Shown piece after piece: positions 45,964-56,678 of a DNA stretch of 64,000 nt. This stretch comes from Planctomycetaceae bacterium (GTDB taxonomy: Bacteria > Planctomycetota > UBA1135 > GCA-002686595). Positions within the stretch are counted from its first letter, which is position 1. Each line of letters starts with the position of its first letter. The stretch covers positions 1 through 64,000 of the forward strand of contig WYBT01000025.1 in assembly GCA_011525785.1 (NCBI GenBank). Reading direction: 5' to 3'. The notes beneath the pieces are model-generated. The model did no database searches. It saw only the letters and a list, made by a program, of their open reading frames with translations, and had not been told where the DNA came from. The position numbers and the translations under genes were made by a program.

Positions 45964-47514
45964 CTACGGCGCGACCTCACCCGTCTCGCGCGGCGCGCCC
46001 AGGTCCAGCGCGCGCCAAGTCTCGCCGTCGAGGTGCTCCAGCGTCGGCGTTCCGGTGTCGGCGGCGACGACGCGCTCGGGGATGTCGGCGAGCTTCAGCG
46101 CGGCGCGCGCGAGCAGGCGGCGCAGCTCGTAGTCGCTGCGAGCGAGCTGGGCGAGTCGCGTGGCGGTGAAGGTCGCGGTTGCGACTCCGCCGAGGACCGT
46201 GCTGCGCAGCCGCCGCTCGAGCACGGGATGGGAGCGCGTCGTCTCACCGAGGAGCTTGGGGAGCCGCTTCGGATCGTCCCAGCCGCTCAGGTCGAGCGCG
46301 AGCCCGCGCTGGAGTTGGCTGCCGCTCACGATCTGGAGCGCTGCGAGCGCGTCGACCAGCGCCTCGGCTCGATCGCCGCGCGTCGAGTAGCGCGCGCGCA
46401 GTCGTTCGAACTGCGCCTCGCGGCCGGGGTCGTGTCGGAACGACTCGATCAGCTCAGCCGCGCGCTCGAGGTCGCGGTGCTCCAGCGCCGCGGCGGCGAG
46501 GTGCTCCGCGCGCACCAGAGCAAAGCGCTGCGCCAACTCCGCGAAACGCGCACTCGCCGCCGCATCCTGCTCGAGCGCGCGGCGAGCGGCGTCGGACAAC
46601 TCGGCCGGCGCGGCTTCGACGTTGCGGCTGACGACCGGCGCCAGCCCTTCGATCGACGCCAGCCACGCGCGCTCCGCGTCGCTCAGCGTTGTGGAGAAGA
46701 CCACGCCCCCGACGTGATCGCCGTCCTGCTCGAACCACGAGTGCTGCGGCGCGCTGAGCACCGCATCCTTCAACTCGCCAAACTCGTTCTTCGTCACCCA
46801 GTTGTCTTCGCGAAACACGCGCGCCGCCAAGGGCGCGCCGCTCTCGCGTAGCTGCCGCAGCACGTCGACGCGCGCGACCGGGCGGTAGGCGAGCGCGGCG
46901 AAGGCCTGGGCGAGGACGCCAAAGTTGTCGCGCGCAAAGCGCCCGACGACCGAGTCCGGAAAAACCGGCGCGACCAGCAGGATCGCGCCTGGACGCGCGC
47001 CGCGCTCGAGCGCGAGTGCGCACGCGATCGCTCCCAGACTCGTCGCGCGAACGACGACTCGCTGGGGCGCGCCGTTCGCGAGCTCGAGCGCCTTGCTCCA
47101 CATCAGCCACGCGTCCCGTCCGAGGTTGTCGGCGTGCGCTTCGCCGCTCGACGCGCCGATGCCGGCGTAGTCGACCATCAGCGACGCGTACCCGTGGTCG
47201 GCGAGGTTCCACGTGATCGCGTCGAGCGGCAGGGCGAGGAACGCCGGCGACTGCGCCGAGCCGAGCAGGTGGAGCACCACCGGCGCGTTCTCGCCCGCCG
47301 GTACGAACACTCCGCGCAGCTTGTCGCCGTCTTCCGCTTCGATCTCGATGCGCCGCGTGTTCGGCGGGTACAGGGCCAGCGCCGCGTCCAAGTCGGGCTT
47401 GGGCAGGGGCTTCAGCACCGGCGGCGCCATGCAGGCGCCAAGTGTCGAGAGCAAGGCCAGCGCGAGCAACGCGCGGCCGCAGTGAGTGGTGCTTCGCGGT
47501 TCACACAGCGTCAT
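45964..47514 (-). CDS. Alpha/beta-hydrolase-fold lipoprotein
   Basis: 516 aa. A signal sequence ending LLSTLGAC with lipidated Cys25 precedes an alpha/beta-hydrolase domain (about 45-280). VVLHLLGSAQSP forms the oxyanion strand, MVDYAGIGASSG the conserved loop, and the nucleophile elbow reads RATSLGAIA, with Ser in S-L-G. The C-terminal half (about 290-516) is Ala/Glu/Arg-rich and predicted helical, without a recognised domain. Substrate unknown. It overlaps the upstream amidohydrolase gene (ATGA). A 48-residue longer reading would bury the signal sequence and is rejected. Confidence 0.7.
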   Translation of the reverse strand: MTLCEPRSTTHCGRALLALALLSTLGACMAPPVLKPLPKPDLDAALALYPPNTRRIEIEAEDGDKLRGVFVPAGENAPVVLHLLGSAQSPAFLALPLDAITWNLADHGYASLMVDYAGIGASSGEAHADNLGRDAWLMWSKALELANGAPQRVVVRATSLGAIACALALERGARPGAILLVAPVFPDSVVGRFARDNFGVLAQAFAALAYRPVARVDVLRQLRESGAPLAARVFREDNWVTKNEFGELKDAVLSAPQHSWFEQDGDHVGGVVFSTTLSDAERAWLASIEGLAPVVSRNVEAAPAELSDAARRALEQDAAASARFAELAQRFALVRAEHLAAAALEHRDLERAAELIESFRHDPGREAQFERLRARYSTRGDRAEALVDALAALQIVSGSQLQRGLALDLSGWDDPKRLPKLLGETTRSHPVLERRLRSTVLGGVATATFTATRLAQLARSDYELRRLLARAALKLADIPERVVAADTGTPTLEHLDGETWRALDLGAPRETGEVAP

Positions 47515-48551
47515 CGCAGCAGAGAGAGAGGCGAAGGGCGCGCGAACGCACGCACGGTCAGAACCTGCTCCAACTCGCTGTCGTCCAGATCCAGCGTTTC
47601 CGCGAGCGCCTGGGCGTGCTCGCGCGGATCGAAGACCGGGTAGTCGCTGCCGAAGCACAGTCGCTCGAGTCCGATGCGGCGCACGGCGCCGCGTAGCGCG
47701 TCCAACTCAGCGGGCGTGCTCGCCGGAACGCCTTCCGACTCGCGCAGCAGCGGAACTGCCGACACGTCGAACCAGAACGACTCTCGCTGGCGGCCCTGCG
47801 CGCGCTCGCGCTCGAGCCAGTTGACGCAGGCTTCGAAGATGAGCTGCGTCCGCGCGTCGAAGCCGCCGCTGCCGCCCAGGTGCGCAATCACGACGCGCGC
47901 GCCCGAGTGGGGGCCGAAGGCGGCTTCGAGGCAGCGCAGCACGTCCTCACGCGTGAGGTCCTCGCGTTGGACGTCCAGATGCAGCAGGAGCAATTCGTCA
48001 GCGTCGGCGACCCACGCGACCGCGCGCGCGAGCTCAGCGACGTGGCTTGCGTCCCGCGGATCGAAGCCCGCGCTGCGCAGGTGCAGCTTGACGCCGACGA
48101 CGTCGAGCTCGCGCCGCGCGCGCGCGAGTTCGTCGAACGCGTACGGACGCAGCAGGTCGACCGATGCGAGCGCCGCGCAGCGCGGATGGCGCGCCGCCAA
48201 CTCCGCCACGTAGTCGTTCTCGTGCGCGACGCGGGCGCGTTCGGCTTCCAGCTCGAGCTCGAGCGCCCCGCGAAACTCGTCGTTGCCGTAGAAGTGGGCC
48301 ATCGGCACGAGCAGCGCCGCGTCGAGCTGCGCGCGCTCGAGCAACGCGTCGACCGCGACATAGTGCTCGTCGGGCTTCGAGAAGGGCACGCCGATCGACT
48401 TCCACTCGCTCACGAGCTGCGGGCTGAGGACGTGCACGTGGTGGTCCACCAGGCGCGGCGCTCGTGCGCGCGCTGGCGCACCGCAACTCGCGGATGCGAA
48501 CAGCGCTGAGAGCGTTGCGATCACTGTCGCGAGCGCGCACCTGCGGTTCAT
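47511..48551 (-). CDS. Amidohydrolase-family (TIM-barrel) lipoprotein
   Basis: 346 aa. A signal sequence ends in FASASC (probable lipidation at about Cys23), followed by a metal-dependent TIM-barrel hydrolase of the amidohydrolase-2 type. The first metal site is LVDHHVHVLSPQ (about residue 35). Later ligands are in VGVKLHLRSAG, LLLLHLDV and VIAHLGG. The closing motif is ERLCFGSDYPVF with the catalytic-type aspartate. Substrate unknown; the family includes decarboxylases and lactonases. It is translationally coupled to the hydrolase after it and lies 23 bases after the biotin carboxylase gene. Confidence 0.78.
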   Translation of the reverse strand: MNRRCALATVIATLSALFASASCGAPARARAPRLVDHHVHVLSPQLVSEWKSIGVPFSKPDEHYVAVDALLERAQLDAALLVPMAHFYGNDEFRGALELELEAERARVAHENDYVAELAARHPRCAALASVDLLRPYAFDELARARRELDVVGVKLHLRSAGFDPRDASHVAELARAVAWVADADELLLLHLDVQREDLTREDVLRCLEAAFGPHSGARVVIAHLGGSGGFDARTQLIFEACVNWLERERAQGRQRESFWFDVSAVPLLRESEGVPASTPAELDALRGAVRRIGLERLCFGSDYPVFDPREHAQALAETLDLDDSELEQVLTVRAFARPSPLSLLR

Positions 48552-48574
48552 GGCGAGCGCGCTCGCGCGGCGCC

Positions 48575-49921
<1,347 letters not shown>

Positions 49922-50087
49922 GGGCGGTGGTGCGGAGACGGAGACGAAGGGCTCCCGGTGCGCATGCGGAGCTCTGATTTCGGGCGGCGCGAGCCGCCGT
50001 CCGCGCGAACTCTCGGGCGAGCGACACTAGCAGCGCTCCAGGCGCGCGACCAGCGCGGGTCGAGACGCGCGCGCGAGTCGTTACCCT

Positions 50088-52127
50088 GTGCACGTGGGGC
50101 TCGCTCTGGCGCTGTTGATCTTCACGCTCGCACCGGGCGAAGACGCGCGAACGCGTCTGGAGGCGCTCTCGTCGCCCGTGGCGGCGGAGCGCGTGGCCGC
50201 CGAGCACTGGCTCGCCGAGCGACTCTCGCCGCAGGACTATCCGCTCGTGGCGGGCTTCCTGCCCGGCGCGGACGCTGAAGCGCAGGCGCGCCTGGCGCAA
50301 GCGGTCGGCGCGAGCGACGCGCACCTGGGGCTGGCGGCCCTGCTCTCGTCGGACGACGCGCCCAACGTCCGGCGCGCCGGCGAGCAAGCCCTGCGGCGCA
50401 TGCTCGCGCGCTGGGACGGCGCTGCGCCCGCCGAAGCGCTCGAGGGCGAGCGCGTCTGGGAGGAGTTGCGCGGTCGCTTCGAGGGCTTGTTCGCACTCGA
50501 GCTCGGCGCCGCGGACCTCGATGAGCAGCTCGAGCTCTTGGCGCGCGAGGCGCCGGTGTTCGTGGCCGAGGGCGGCGTGACGCGGCGCATGGCGCTGGCG
50601 TTGGATCCGGTGCTGTTCGAGGCGCTCGCACGCGCGCGCGCGGAAGCCGGCGGCGCGCCGCGGCGCGCGGGGCAGTGGCGCGAGGGCTCGCTCGAAGCGC
50701 TGCTGCGCGCGCTGGCGGATTCGGGCAAGGCCTCGGTTCGCGCTTTCGGGCTGGAGGGCGACGCGCCCTGGCTGTGGGTGCACTCGATGCCGGCCGACGC
50801 CACGAGCGGCGCGGTGGAACTCGTGCGGAGCTGGTGCCGCGGCGTCCTGCTCGGACGCGAGCGCACGCGCGGCGAAGCGGCGGCCCGCGCGCTGGCGCAG
50901 TGCGGCTGGCCGGCGGCCGTGCCCTGGCTCGCGCAACTGTGGCTCGAGCGCGGCGACGTGAACGCCTTGAGCGGCGTGCTGGTCGCCGCCGGGCGCGGTC
51001 GCATCGCTCCGGCGCTGCTCCAGACCGCGGCGCTCGACGGTTTGCTGGCTGAGTTCGAGCGCCGCGAGCGCGACGAACAGGGCCCGCGCTGGGAGCGCTT
51101 CCGGCGCGAATTCGCAGCGGCGCTGGCGCGCTTTCCGCAACACACGCTCGAGGGCGACGAGGTCAGCGCGCGCGTGGCGCAGTGGGCCGAGCGCGAGCCC
51201 GCGTCGTCCGCGCGCGTCCAGGCGGCGCTCGAGATCTTCCGCGGCTTGCGCACGGCGCCGGCGGCGTGGCGCGAGCGCGTGGCCGAGCTCGCCAGCACGG
51301 GGAGCGAGGCCCGCGACGTGCTGCGCGCGCTGGGCGCGTGGGCGGAGCTCGTCCAGGAACCGTGCACGCCTCGCACGCTGCGGCTCGACCCCGCGCACCT
51401 GGCGGAGTGGCTGGCGAGCCGCCGCGACGCCGAGTTGCTCGAACAGCTCGAGCGGCTGTGCGCTGTTCCGCCCGCCGACGAGGCTGCGCGGTCCGCGCTG
51501 CGCGGAGCGGAGGCGTCGGTGCGCGCGCTGTGGATCGAAGCGTTGCTGTGCCCGGGCGCGCCGATCGAAGCCGCGGCGGCGTTCGTGCGCGACTGGATCG
51601 ACGAGCCGGTCGCACTCGAGCCGCTGGGCGAACGTCTTTCGCAGCGCGTGCGCCGCGGCGACGGCCGCAGCGTGGCGCGTTTGCTGGAACTGGCTCGCGC
51701 AGGAACCGCGGAGCGCAGCGCCGAGCGCGCGCGCACCCTGAGCCTGCTCGCGGGCACGATGCCGATGCTCGAGCGCCAGCGCTGGTTCGAGCTCTTGAGC
51801 GCCAAGCGCGAGACGTCGGACGAGGACTGGCCCCTGCTGGGCGCGCTCGCGCTAGCCGGTGGATCGCCGCTGTACGCGGAGTTCGTGCTCGAACGTGCGC
51901 AGCGCGCGGTCGCGGCCGGGGCGGCCCCCGACGGGCCCTGGGCGCAGGCGTTCGCGCAGGCCTACGCCGGGGCCGCCGGGCGCGGCGAGCGGGAATTGGT
52001 GGAGCGCCTGCGGCGCGAGCTGTGGCTCAGCGTGCGCCGCGCGCGCCACCCGCTCCAAGAGCGCATGGAGCGCGAGGAGTGGCCGCCGCCGCCCGGGCCG
52101 CGCGCGCGCCCGCTCGCCGTCCGCTGA
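50088..52127 (+). CDS. Large secreted or envelope hypothetical protein, HEAT-like
   Basis: 679 aa from a GTG start, with a hydrophobic N-terminus (about 2-16; GLALALLIFTLAPGED) that may be a signal sequence. The rest is Ala/Arg/Leu/Glu-rich and almost wholly helical, with weak HEAT-like helical pairs such as NVRRAGEQALRRMLARW near residue 88. It ends in a Pro-rich basic tail. No catalytic motif or known family was recognised. It diverges from accC across 166 bp and precedes the CpsD-like gene by 134 bp. Confidence 0.55.
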   Translation: MHVGLALALLIFTLAPGEDARTRLEALSSPVAAERVAAEHWLAERLSPQDYPLVAGFLPGADAEAQARLAQAVGASDAHLGLAALLSSDDAPNVRRAGEQALRRMLARWDGAAPAEALEGERVWEELRGRFEGLFALELGAADLDEQLELLAREAPVFVAEGGVTRRMALALDPVLFEALARARAEAGGAPRRAGQWREGSLEALLRALADSGKASVRAFGLEGDAPWLWVHSMPADATSGAVELVRSWCRGVLLGRERTRGEAAARALAQCGWPAAVPWLAQLWLERGDVNALSGVLVAAGRGRIAPALLQTAALDGLLAEFERRERDEQGPRWERFRREFAAALARFPQHTLEGDEVSARVAQWAEREPASSARVQAALEIFRGLRTAPAAWRERVAELASTGSEARDVLRALGAWAELVQEPCTPRTLRLDPAHLAEWLASRRDAELLEQLERLCAVPPADEAARSALRGAEASVRALWIEALLCPGAPIEAAAAFVRDWIDEPVALEPLGERLSQRVRRGDGRSVARLLELARAGTAERSAERARTLSLLAGTMPMLERQRWFELLSAKRETSDEDWPLLGALALAGGSPLYAEFVLERAQRAVAAGAAPDGPWAQAFAQAYAGAAGRGERELVERLRRELWLSVRRARHPLQERMEREEWPPPPGPRARPLAVR

Positions 52128-52261
52128 CGCCGCGCTCCGGGCCGTTCCCTCCGCCGCGCGGCACGCCAGCGCTGGGACCCGCGCCGGCGCGCGATTGGGT
52201 TCTGGAGTGTCGCCGGTCGATGCAGCAAAGTAGCGCTGCTCGAACGCCTCTCGCCCTTTCG

Positions 52262-52993
52262 ATGAGTTCCACGCCCAAGCCGCCGCCTGCTCCGCTGCCC
52301 GTCGCCGACCCCGAGGCCTCGCGCCGCGTTCCGATCACGCGCGAAGAGCTGGTGGTGGTCTCGGCGAGCGGCTCTCAGCACGCCGAGCAGTTCCGCGCGC
52401 TGCGCAACTCGCTCGTCGCGCTCAACCCCGATCACGCGCCGCGCACGGTGGTGCTGACCAGCGCTCTGCGCGGCGAGGGCAAGACCACCGCGACGCTCAA
52501 CCTCGCCTTCGCGCTGGCGGAGACGCCCGGCGCCAAGGTGCTGGTGATCGACGCCAACTTGCACGCGCCCTCGGTCGAGGAGTACCTCGGCGTGGCGCGC
52601 GGACAGGGCTTGAGCGAGCTGCTCGGGGGCCGGCTCTCGCCCGATCAGGCCATTCGACCGACGGCGCTGAACGGCGTGTCGTTCATCGGTCCGGGCTCGA
52701 CGCCGGCGAAGCCCTCCGAGCTGCTGGCCTCCGAGCGCATGAAGACGCTGCTGCGCACGCTCAAGCAGCGCTTCAACTACGTGCTGATCGACACGCCCGA
52801 GACGACCACCACCAGCGACGCGGCAGTGCTCGCGGCGATGGCCGATGGCGTGGTGCTCGTGGTGCGCATCGCCTCCACGCCGCGCGGCTACGTCGACCAG
52901 GCTTGTCGAACCCTCGAGGCGATGGGGGCGAACCTGCTCGGCACGTGCCTGATGGGCGCGGAACTGCCCGACACCGCCCGCCGACCGCGCTGA
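52262..52993 (+). CDS. CpsD/CapB-like P-loop ATPase (BY-kinase related)
   Basis: 243 aa. The fold is that of the cytoplasmic domain of bacterial tyrosine kinases: EQFRALRNSL before the domain, Walker A TSALRGEGKTTATLN (K74), a Walker A'-like VLVIDANLHAPS (D97) and Walker B YVLIDTPETTTTSDA. In the classical kinases Walker A' reads D-x-D-x-R; here Asn and His replace two of these. There is no C-terminal tyrosine cluster and no neighbouring Wzz-like transmembrane gene. A regulatory role in polysaccharide synthesis is inferred only from family. An ATG at 52220 would add 14 residues and cannot be excluded. Confidence 0.78.
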   Translation: MSSTPKPPPAPLPVADPEASRRVPITREELVVVSASGSQHAEQFRALRNSLVALNPDHAPRTVVLTSALRGEGKTTATLNLAFALAETPGAKVLVIDANLHAPSVEEYLGVARGQGLSELLGGRLSPDQAIRPTALNGVSFIGPGSTPAKPSELLASERMKTLLRTLKQRFNYVLIDTPETTTTSDAAVLAAMADGVVLVVRIASTPRGYVDQACRTLEAMGANLLGTCLMGAELPDTARRPR

Positions 52994-53042
52994 TACTGGC
53001 GCAGAAATCGGCGCCGGGGCCCGCTGCGGCGGCGTGGAGCCG

Positions 53043-53882
53043 TCAGAACAGCAGACGTTGGGCCCAGCTCTTGTGCTGCGGCTGCGGCGCCCGCGGCGGA
53101 GGCGGTCGACGGCTCGCTCGCTTGCCTGCGGGCGCAAACGGAATGCCCGCGCGCGCGCACGCGATCAGCGCGCCGATGTGTTCGCGCTCCCACTCGCGCG
53201 CGCGCTCGAAGTCGACGTAGCTGCGCTCGTGCGCTCGGAACTCGGGGCCGTGCGTGCGCCGGCGCGCGCCCTCCTGCGGCGGACCGTCGAGCACCGCGTG
53301 CAGCAATTCGTGGAACAGGATGTAGCGCACGAAGAAGCGCGGCGTTTGCGCTGAGTCGAGCACCGGGTGCACGCGCACGGCGTAGTGCAGCGGATCGAAG
53401 CTGCCCAGGCGCAGCGAGCGACGTGAGCGCGAGCGCCCGGCGCGTCCCCAGCCCAGCGCCGGAAGCCCGCGTTCGCCGAAGTGCGCGGCGAACTCCACGC
53501 GGGCGAGCTCGCGCGCCACGGGCTCGAGGTCGTGGTGGGCTCCGCGCGGCGAGAGCGCGGCGGCCGGCGCCTGGCGCGCCAATTCGCGCAGTCGCAGCTC
53601 GACCCAGTGGTCGAGCACGCGCAGCGAAGCACTGCGCGCGCCGCGCCGCGCGATCCACTCGGCGAGCGCCGCTTGCACCGGCGGGGGAGCGTGCTCCATG
53701 ACGCGTCCCAGCCGCAGCTGCAGGCGTCCGCGCTCGCGCCGCAGCTGCACGACTTCGCGCCGCGCGCGGCCGTAGCGCACCTCGACGGGCGCGCCGATCT
53801 GCTCCGAAAGCAGCGCCTCCCACGCGCGCTCGTCGAGCGCAGGCGGGAGGCTTTCGAGCGCCTCTTCAGGCTGAGTGGCCAC
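53043..53882 (-). CDS. SprT-like zinc metallopeptidase-fold protein
   Basis: 279 aa. The zinc motif HELLH (H191, E192, H195) sits in FVRYILFHELLHAVLDG, followed by a third candidate ligand in THGPEFRAHER, the SprT/Spartan pattern. The N-terminal 150 residues contain arginine-rich helices and the C-terminus is a basic, proline-rich tail. SprT-like domains include DNA-protein crosslink proteases, but the bacterial members are not well studied. It is the last gene of a minus-strand run starting at merR and lies 30 bases after the carboxypeptidase-regulatory-like gene. Confidence 0.75.
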   Translation of the reverse strand: MATQPEEALESLPPALDERAWEALLSEQIGAPVEVRYGRARREVVQLRRERGRLQLRLGRVMEHAPPPVQAALAEWIARRGARSASLRVLDHWVELRLRELARQAPAAALSPRGAHHDLEPVARELARVEFAAHFGERGLPALGWGRAGRSRSRRSLRLGSFDPLHYAVRVHPVLDSAQTPRFFVRYILFHELLHAVLDGPPQEGARRRTHGPEFRAHERSYVDFERAREWEREHIGALIACARAGIPFAPAGKRASRRPPPPRAPQPQHKSWAQRLLF

Positions 53883-53912
53883 GATCGGCGCGGGTGCGCC
53901 CGCGTTCGCTCG

Positions 53913-55916
53913 TCAGTTGCCCAGTTGCAGATCGCGCTGCGCGGTCTGACCGTCGCGCAGGTCGATGGTGAACTCGGTCTGCTGCTGCTCGGCGAGCGAG
54001 TCGAAGGCGTCGACTCCCGCGCCCGAGGCGCGCGTCGCGCTGACGCGGTAGCTGCCGGGGCGCACGTGCGCGATCGAGTAGCGGCCCTCCGCATCCGTGC
54101 GCGCCTGGTACATCTGACCGGTCTCGACCTGGTACATGCGGACCCAGCCGCGCGCGCAGGGCTTGCCCGAGGCTTCCAACACCTTGCCGGTCAGCGTGCC
54201 GCCCGACTTGAGCGACAGGGTCCCGGCGTCGGTGGTCTGCTCTTCGGTCACATTCAGGCCTTCGACCCACTCCGTGGCGAAGTCGGGGTGATCGATCTTC
54301 AGACGGTAGCGGCCGGCGGTGAGCATCTTGAGCTCGAAGGCGCCGTCGTCGTTCGTGCGGATCTTGCGCTCGGTCGCGCGCGTCGCGGTCAGGTTCTCGA
54401 AGAACGGATCGAACTGGTCGCCCGGCGCGTCGCCGTCGAAGCTCGAGATCTGCGCGCCGACCACGCCGTTGCCGGTCGCCGGATCGATCAGTCGGCCCTT
54501 GATCGAACCGCCCTTGGTGAGCTGGATCGTGATCGGCGCCGTGGTCACGCCTTCGACCACTTGGAAGCTGTCCGACACGCGCGAGGCATAGCCGCTGGCC
54601 GTGACCTTGATCGCGTAGGTGCCGGGGTTGACGCCCAGCAGCGTGAACGTGCCGTCGCCGTTGGGGCTGGGGTCGGCGTTGTTGTGGGTGACCTCGTACT
54701 GGAGCTGGTTGCCCTGGTTGGGCACGCCCACCGCGACCTGCAGGAGCCGCGCCTTGAACTTGGTGATCGGCTTGCCGCTGCTGGCGTCGACCACGCGGCC
54801 GCTCAGTTCGGCCTGCTTGAGCATCGGGATCTGCACGTTGAGGTCGCCGACCTGCACGCGCGTGTGGCTCTGCGGGCGGTAGCCCAGCGCCTGCACGGTC
54901 ACGATGTACGCGCCCACGCCGAGGCCGTCGACTTGGAAGGCGCCGTCCTGATCGGTGAGCGCCTCGCCGCGCGACTGCGTGTTCGCGCCGTAGTTCATCG
55001 CGATCACCTTGGCGTTGGCGATGCCTTCGCCCTGCGGGCCGAATACGCGCCCGGCGATGAAGTTGCCGATGTTGAGGCGGAAGTTCTGCTCGTGGACGTC
55101 GCTTGCGTCGCCCGTGAACATCTTGGTCTGGATCGACTCGCGCGCGTAGCCGTCGGACCAGCAGGTCAGCACGCGCGGGCCCGCGGCGATGTTCTTGAAC
55201 TCGTAGAAGCCGTTGTTGTCGGTCTTGGCCACCAATCGGTCGGGGCTCTGCAGCTCCATGCCCATGTTGTAGGCCGAGTCGAGGTACAGCTCGGCGTTGG
55301 CGAGCGCGTCGCCTTCGACGTTCGCCACGTAGCCGCGCAGCTTCGAGCCTTCTCGCATCACGAGCTCCGGCGCGCGGCACTCGCCCTGGCGGACGACGTT
55401 GAGGCCCTCCTCCTGGACCTGCGCGTAGTCGGGGTGCGTGGCCATCACGAAGTAGTCGCGCGCCGGCTCGACGCCGACGAACTTGTAGCGGCCCTGCGCA
55501 TCGGTGGTGGTCTCGAGGATCAAGCCGGTCTGCTCGCGGTTGGCGAAGAACACCAGCGCGATCGACTCGCCCATCAGCGCGTCGCGCGAGAGTTGAACGC
55601 GCGCGTTGGCGATGCCCACGTCCTCGGTGTTGACCACGCGTCCGACGACCGTGTTGGCGATCGGGAGCTTGGTCTCGGGCTCGTCGTCGTCTTCCTTGTC
55701 GGTCGTGACCGCCGCCGAGGTGCGCTCGGGCTCCGCCGGCGCTTCCGCGGGCTTCTCGATCTGCGGCGGCGCCTCGCGCGGCGTGGCCGGCGCCTCGGTT
55801 CGGGCGGCGGGGGCGCCGGCGGCCTGACCCGAGGGCTCTTCGCGGGAGAACAGGTAGACCAGGGCCGTGGCCACGACGGCCACGATGACGAGGAGCAGGA
55901 CTTGGATGGGCTTCAT
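53913..55916 (-). CDS. Membrane-anchored carboxypeptidase-regulatory-like repeat protein
   Basis: 667 aa. One transmembrane anchor (about 4-22), a Pro/Glu/Ala-rich acidic spacer (about 28-85), then about six or seven beta-sandwich domains of the CarboxypepD_reg type. They are recognisable by repeated GxVxxxxGxPIxxAxV and DxxGxFxxxxLxxGxYxLxVxxxGY patterns, for example DAQGRYKFVGVEPARDYFV and DQDGAFQVDGLGVGAYIVT. Such proteins are common at the planctomycete cell surface and probably mediate structural contacts. No enzymatic motif is present. Confidence 0.82.
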   Translation of the reverse strand: MKPIQVLLLVIVAVVATALVYLFSREEPSGQAAGAPAARTEAPATPREAPPQIEKPAEAPAEPERTSAAVTTDKEDDDEPETKLPIANTVVGRVVNTEDVGIANARVQLSRDALMGESIALVFFANREQTGLILETTTDAQGRYKFVGVEPARDYFVMATHPDYAQVQEEGLNVVRQGECRAPELVMREGSKLRGYVANVEGDALANAELYLDSAYNMGMELQSPDRLVAKTDNNGFYEFKNIAAGPRVLTCWSDGYARESIQTKMFTGDASDVHEQNFRLNIGNFIAGRVFGPQGEGIANAKVIAMNYGANTQSRGEALTDQDGAFQVDGLGVGAYIVTVQALGYRPQSHTRVQVGDLNVQIPMLKQAELSGRVVDASSGKPITKFKARLLQVAVGVPNQGNQLQYEVTHNNADPSPNGDGTFTLLGVNPGTYAIKVTASGYASRVSDSFQVVEGVTTAPITIQLTKGGSIKGRLIDPATGNGVVGAQISSFDGDAPGDQFDPFFENLTATRATERKIRTNDDGAFELKMLTAGRYRLKIDHPDFATEWVEGLNVTEEQTTDAGTLSLKSGGTLTGKVLEASGKPCARGWVRMYQVETGQMYQARTDAEGRYSIAHVRPGSYRVSATRASGAGVDAFDSLAEQQQTEFTIDLRDGQTAQRDLQLGN

Positions 55917-56037
55917 GGAGTGAGAGGGTCCGGCAGGCCGCGGGCGGGGCGCCGGCGCCGACGCTGCGGGATGGGCTGAGGACTGGGGAGGGACGACGCT
56001 CGGGCGCGATTCTTCCGGCGCTCCGGGCTGCGGCGGG

Positions 56038-56589
56038 TCAGGTCGCGCTCTTGGGGGGCGCGGCCACCGTGGTCGGGTCTTCGTCGATGGCCGGGCCGGG
56101 CCAGGCGGACTCGAAGCGGATCTGCCAGCCCAGGAAGTAGCTGAACAGGAGCAGCTCGAACTCGAGCTTGCGGTAGAGCTCGATGCGCGCGCTGCGGCCG
56201 GCCCAGGGGAACTCCAGGCGGGCCATTTCGCCGGTGCGAGGGGCCTGCAGGGTCCAGCCGCGCCGCAGCCCGGGCAGCGGCAGCATGCGCAGCGGCCGCG
56301 AGCCGGTGTGGAGCACCACTTCGCGCTTCACGACGTGCCAGCGCAGCGATGAACCCAGCCATTCGCGGCCCTCGGTCCAGATCGAGAACTGGCTGCGCAG
56401 CAGGCCAGGGTCGCGGCGCACCACGAGCCGTTCGCCCTTGACGGGCAGCCACTCGCCTCCGACGACCAGGCCCCAGCTGTTGCGGCGGATGCGCAGCGTG
56501 CCGACGTCGCCGTCGGGCCCGCGCAGGCGGTGCTCGGTGCTCCACAGGCCGGAAACGGCGACCTCGTAGGTGGTGACGGGCTCGGGCAT
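56038..56589 (-). CDS. Hypothetical protein, beta-rich, LURP/scramblase-like in outline
   Basis: 183 aa with no signal or membrane helix. It is rich in Trp and Arg. Alternating strands (LWSTEHRLRG, GTLRIRRNSWGLVVGGEWL, FSIWTEGREWLG) are followed by ARIELYRKLEFELLLFSYFLGW near the C-terminus. The pattern recalls the beta-barrel plus C-terminal helix of LURP-one-related proteins, but this is a shape impression only. It lies between the cysteine desulfurase and the repeat protein on the same strand. Confidence 0.55.
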   Translation of the reverse strand: MPEPVTTYEVAVSGLWSTEHRLRGPDGDVGTLRIRRNSWGLVVGGEWLPVKGERLVVRRDPGLLRSQFSIWTEGREWLGSSLRWHVVKREVVLHTGSRPLRMLPLPGLRRGWTLQAPRTGEMARLEFPWAGRSARIELYRKLEFELLLFSYFLGWQIRFESAWPGPAIDEDPTTVAAPPKSAT

Positions 56590-56678
56590 GGATGACGGAG
56601 CAGCTTAGCGAATGGCGTGGGGGACTCGCGCGGGGCTTCCCATCGGTCGGCGGGCGGTTGGAACTCGTGCTCCGCTGA

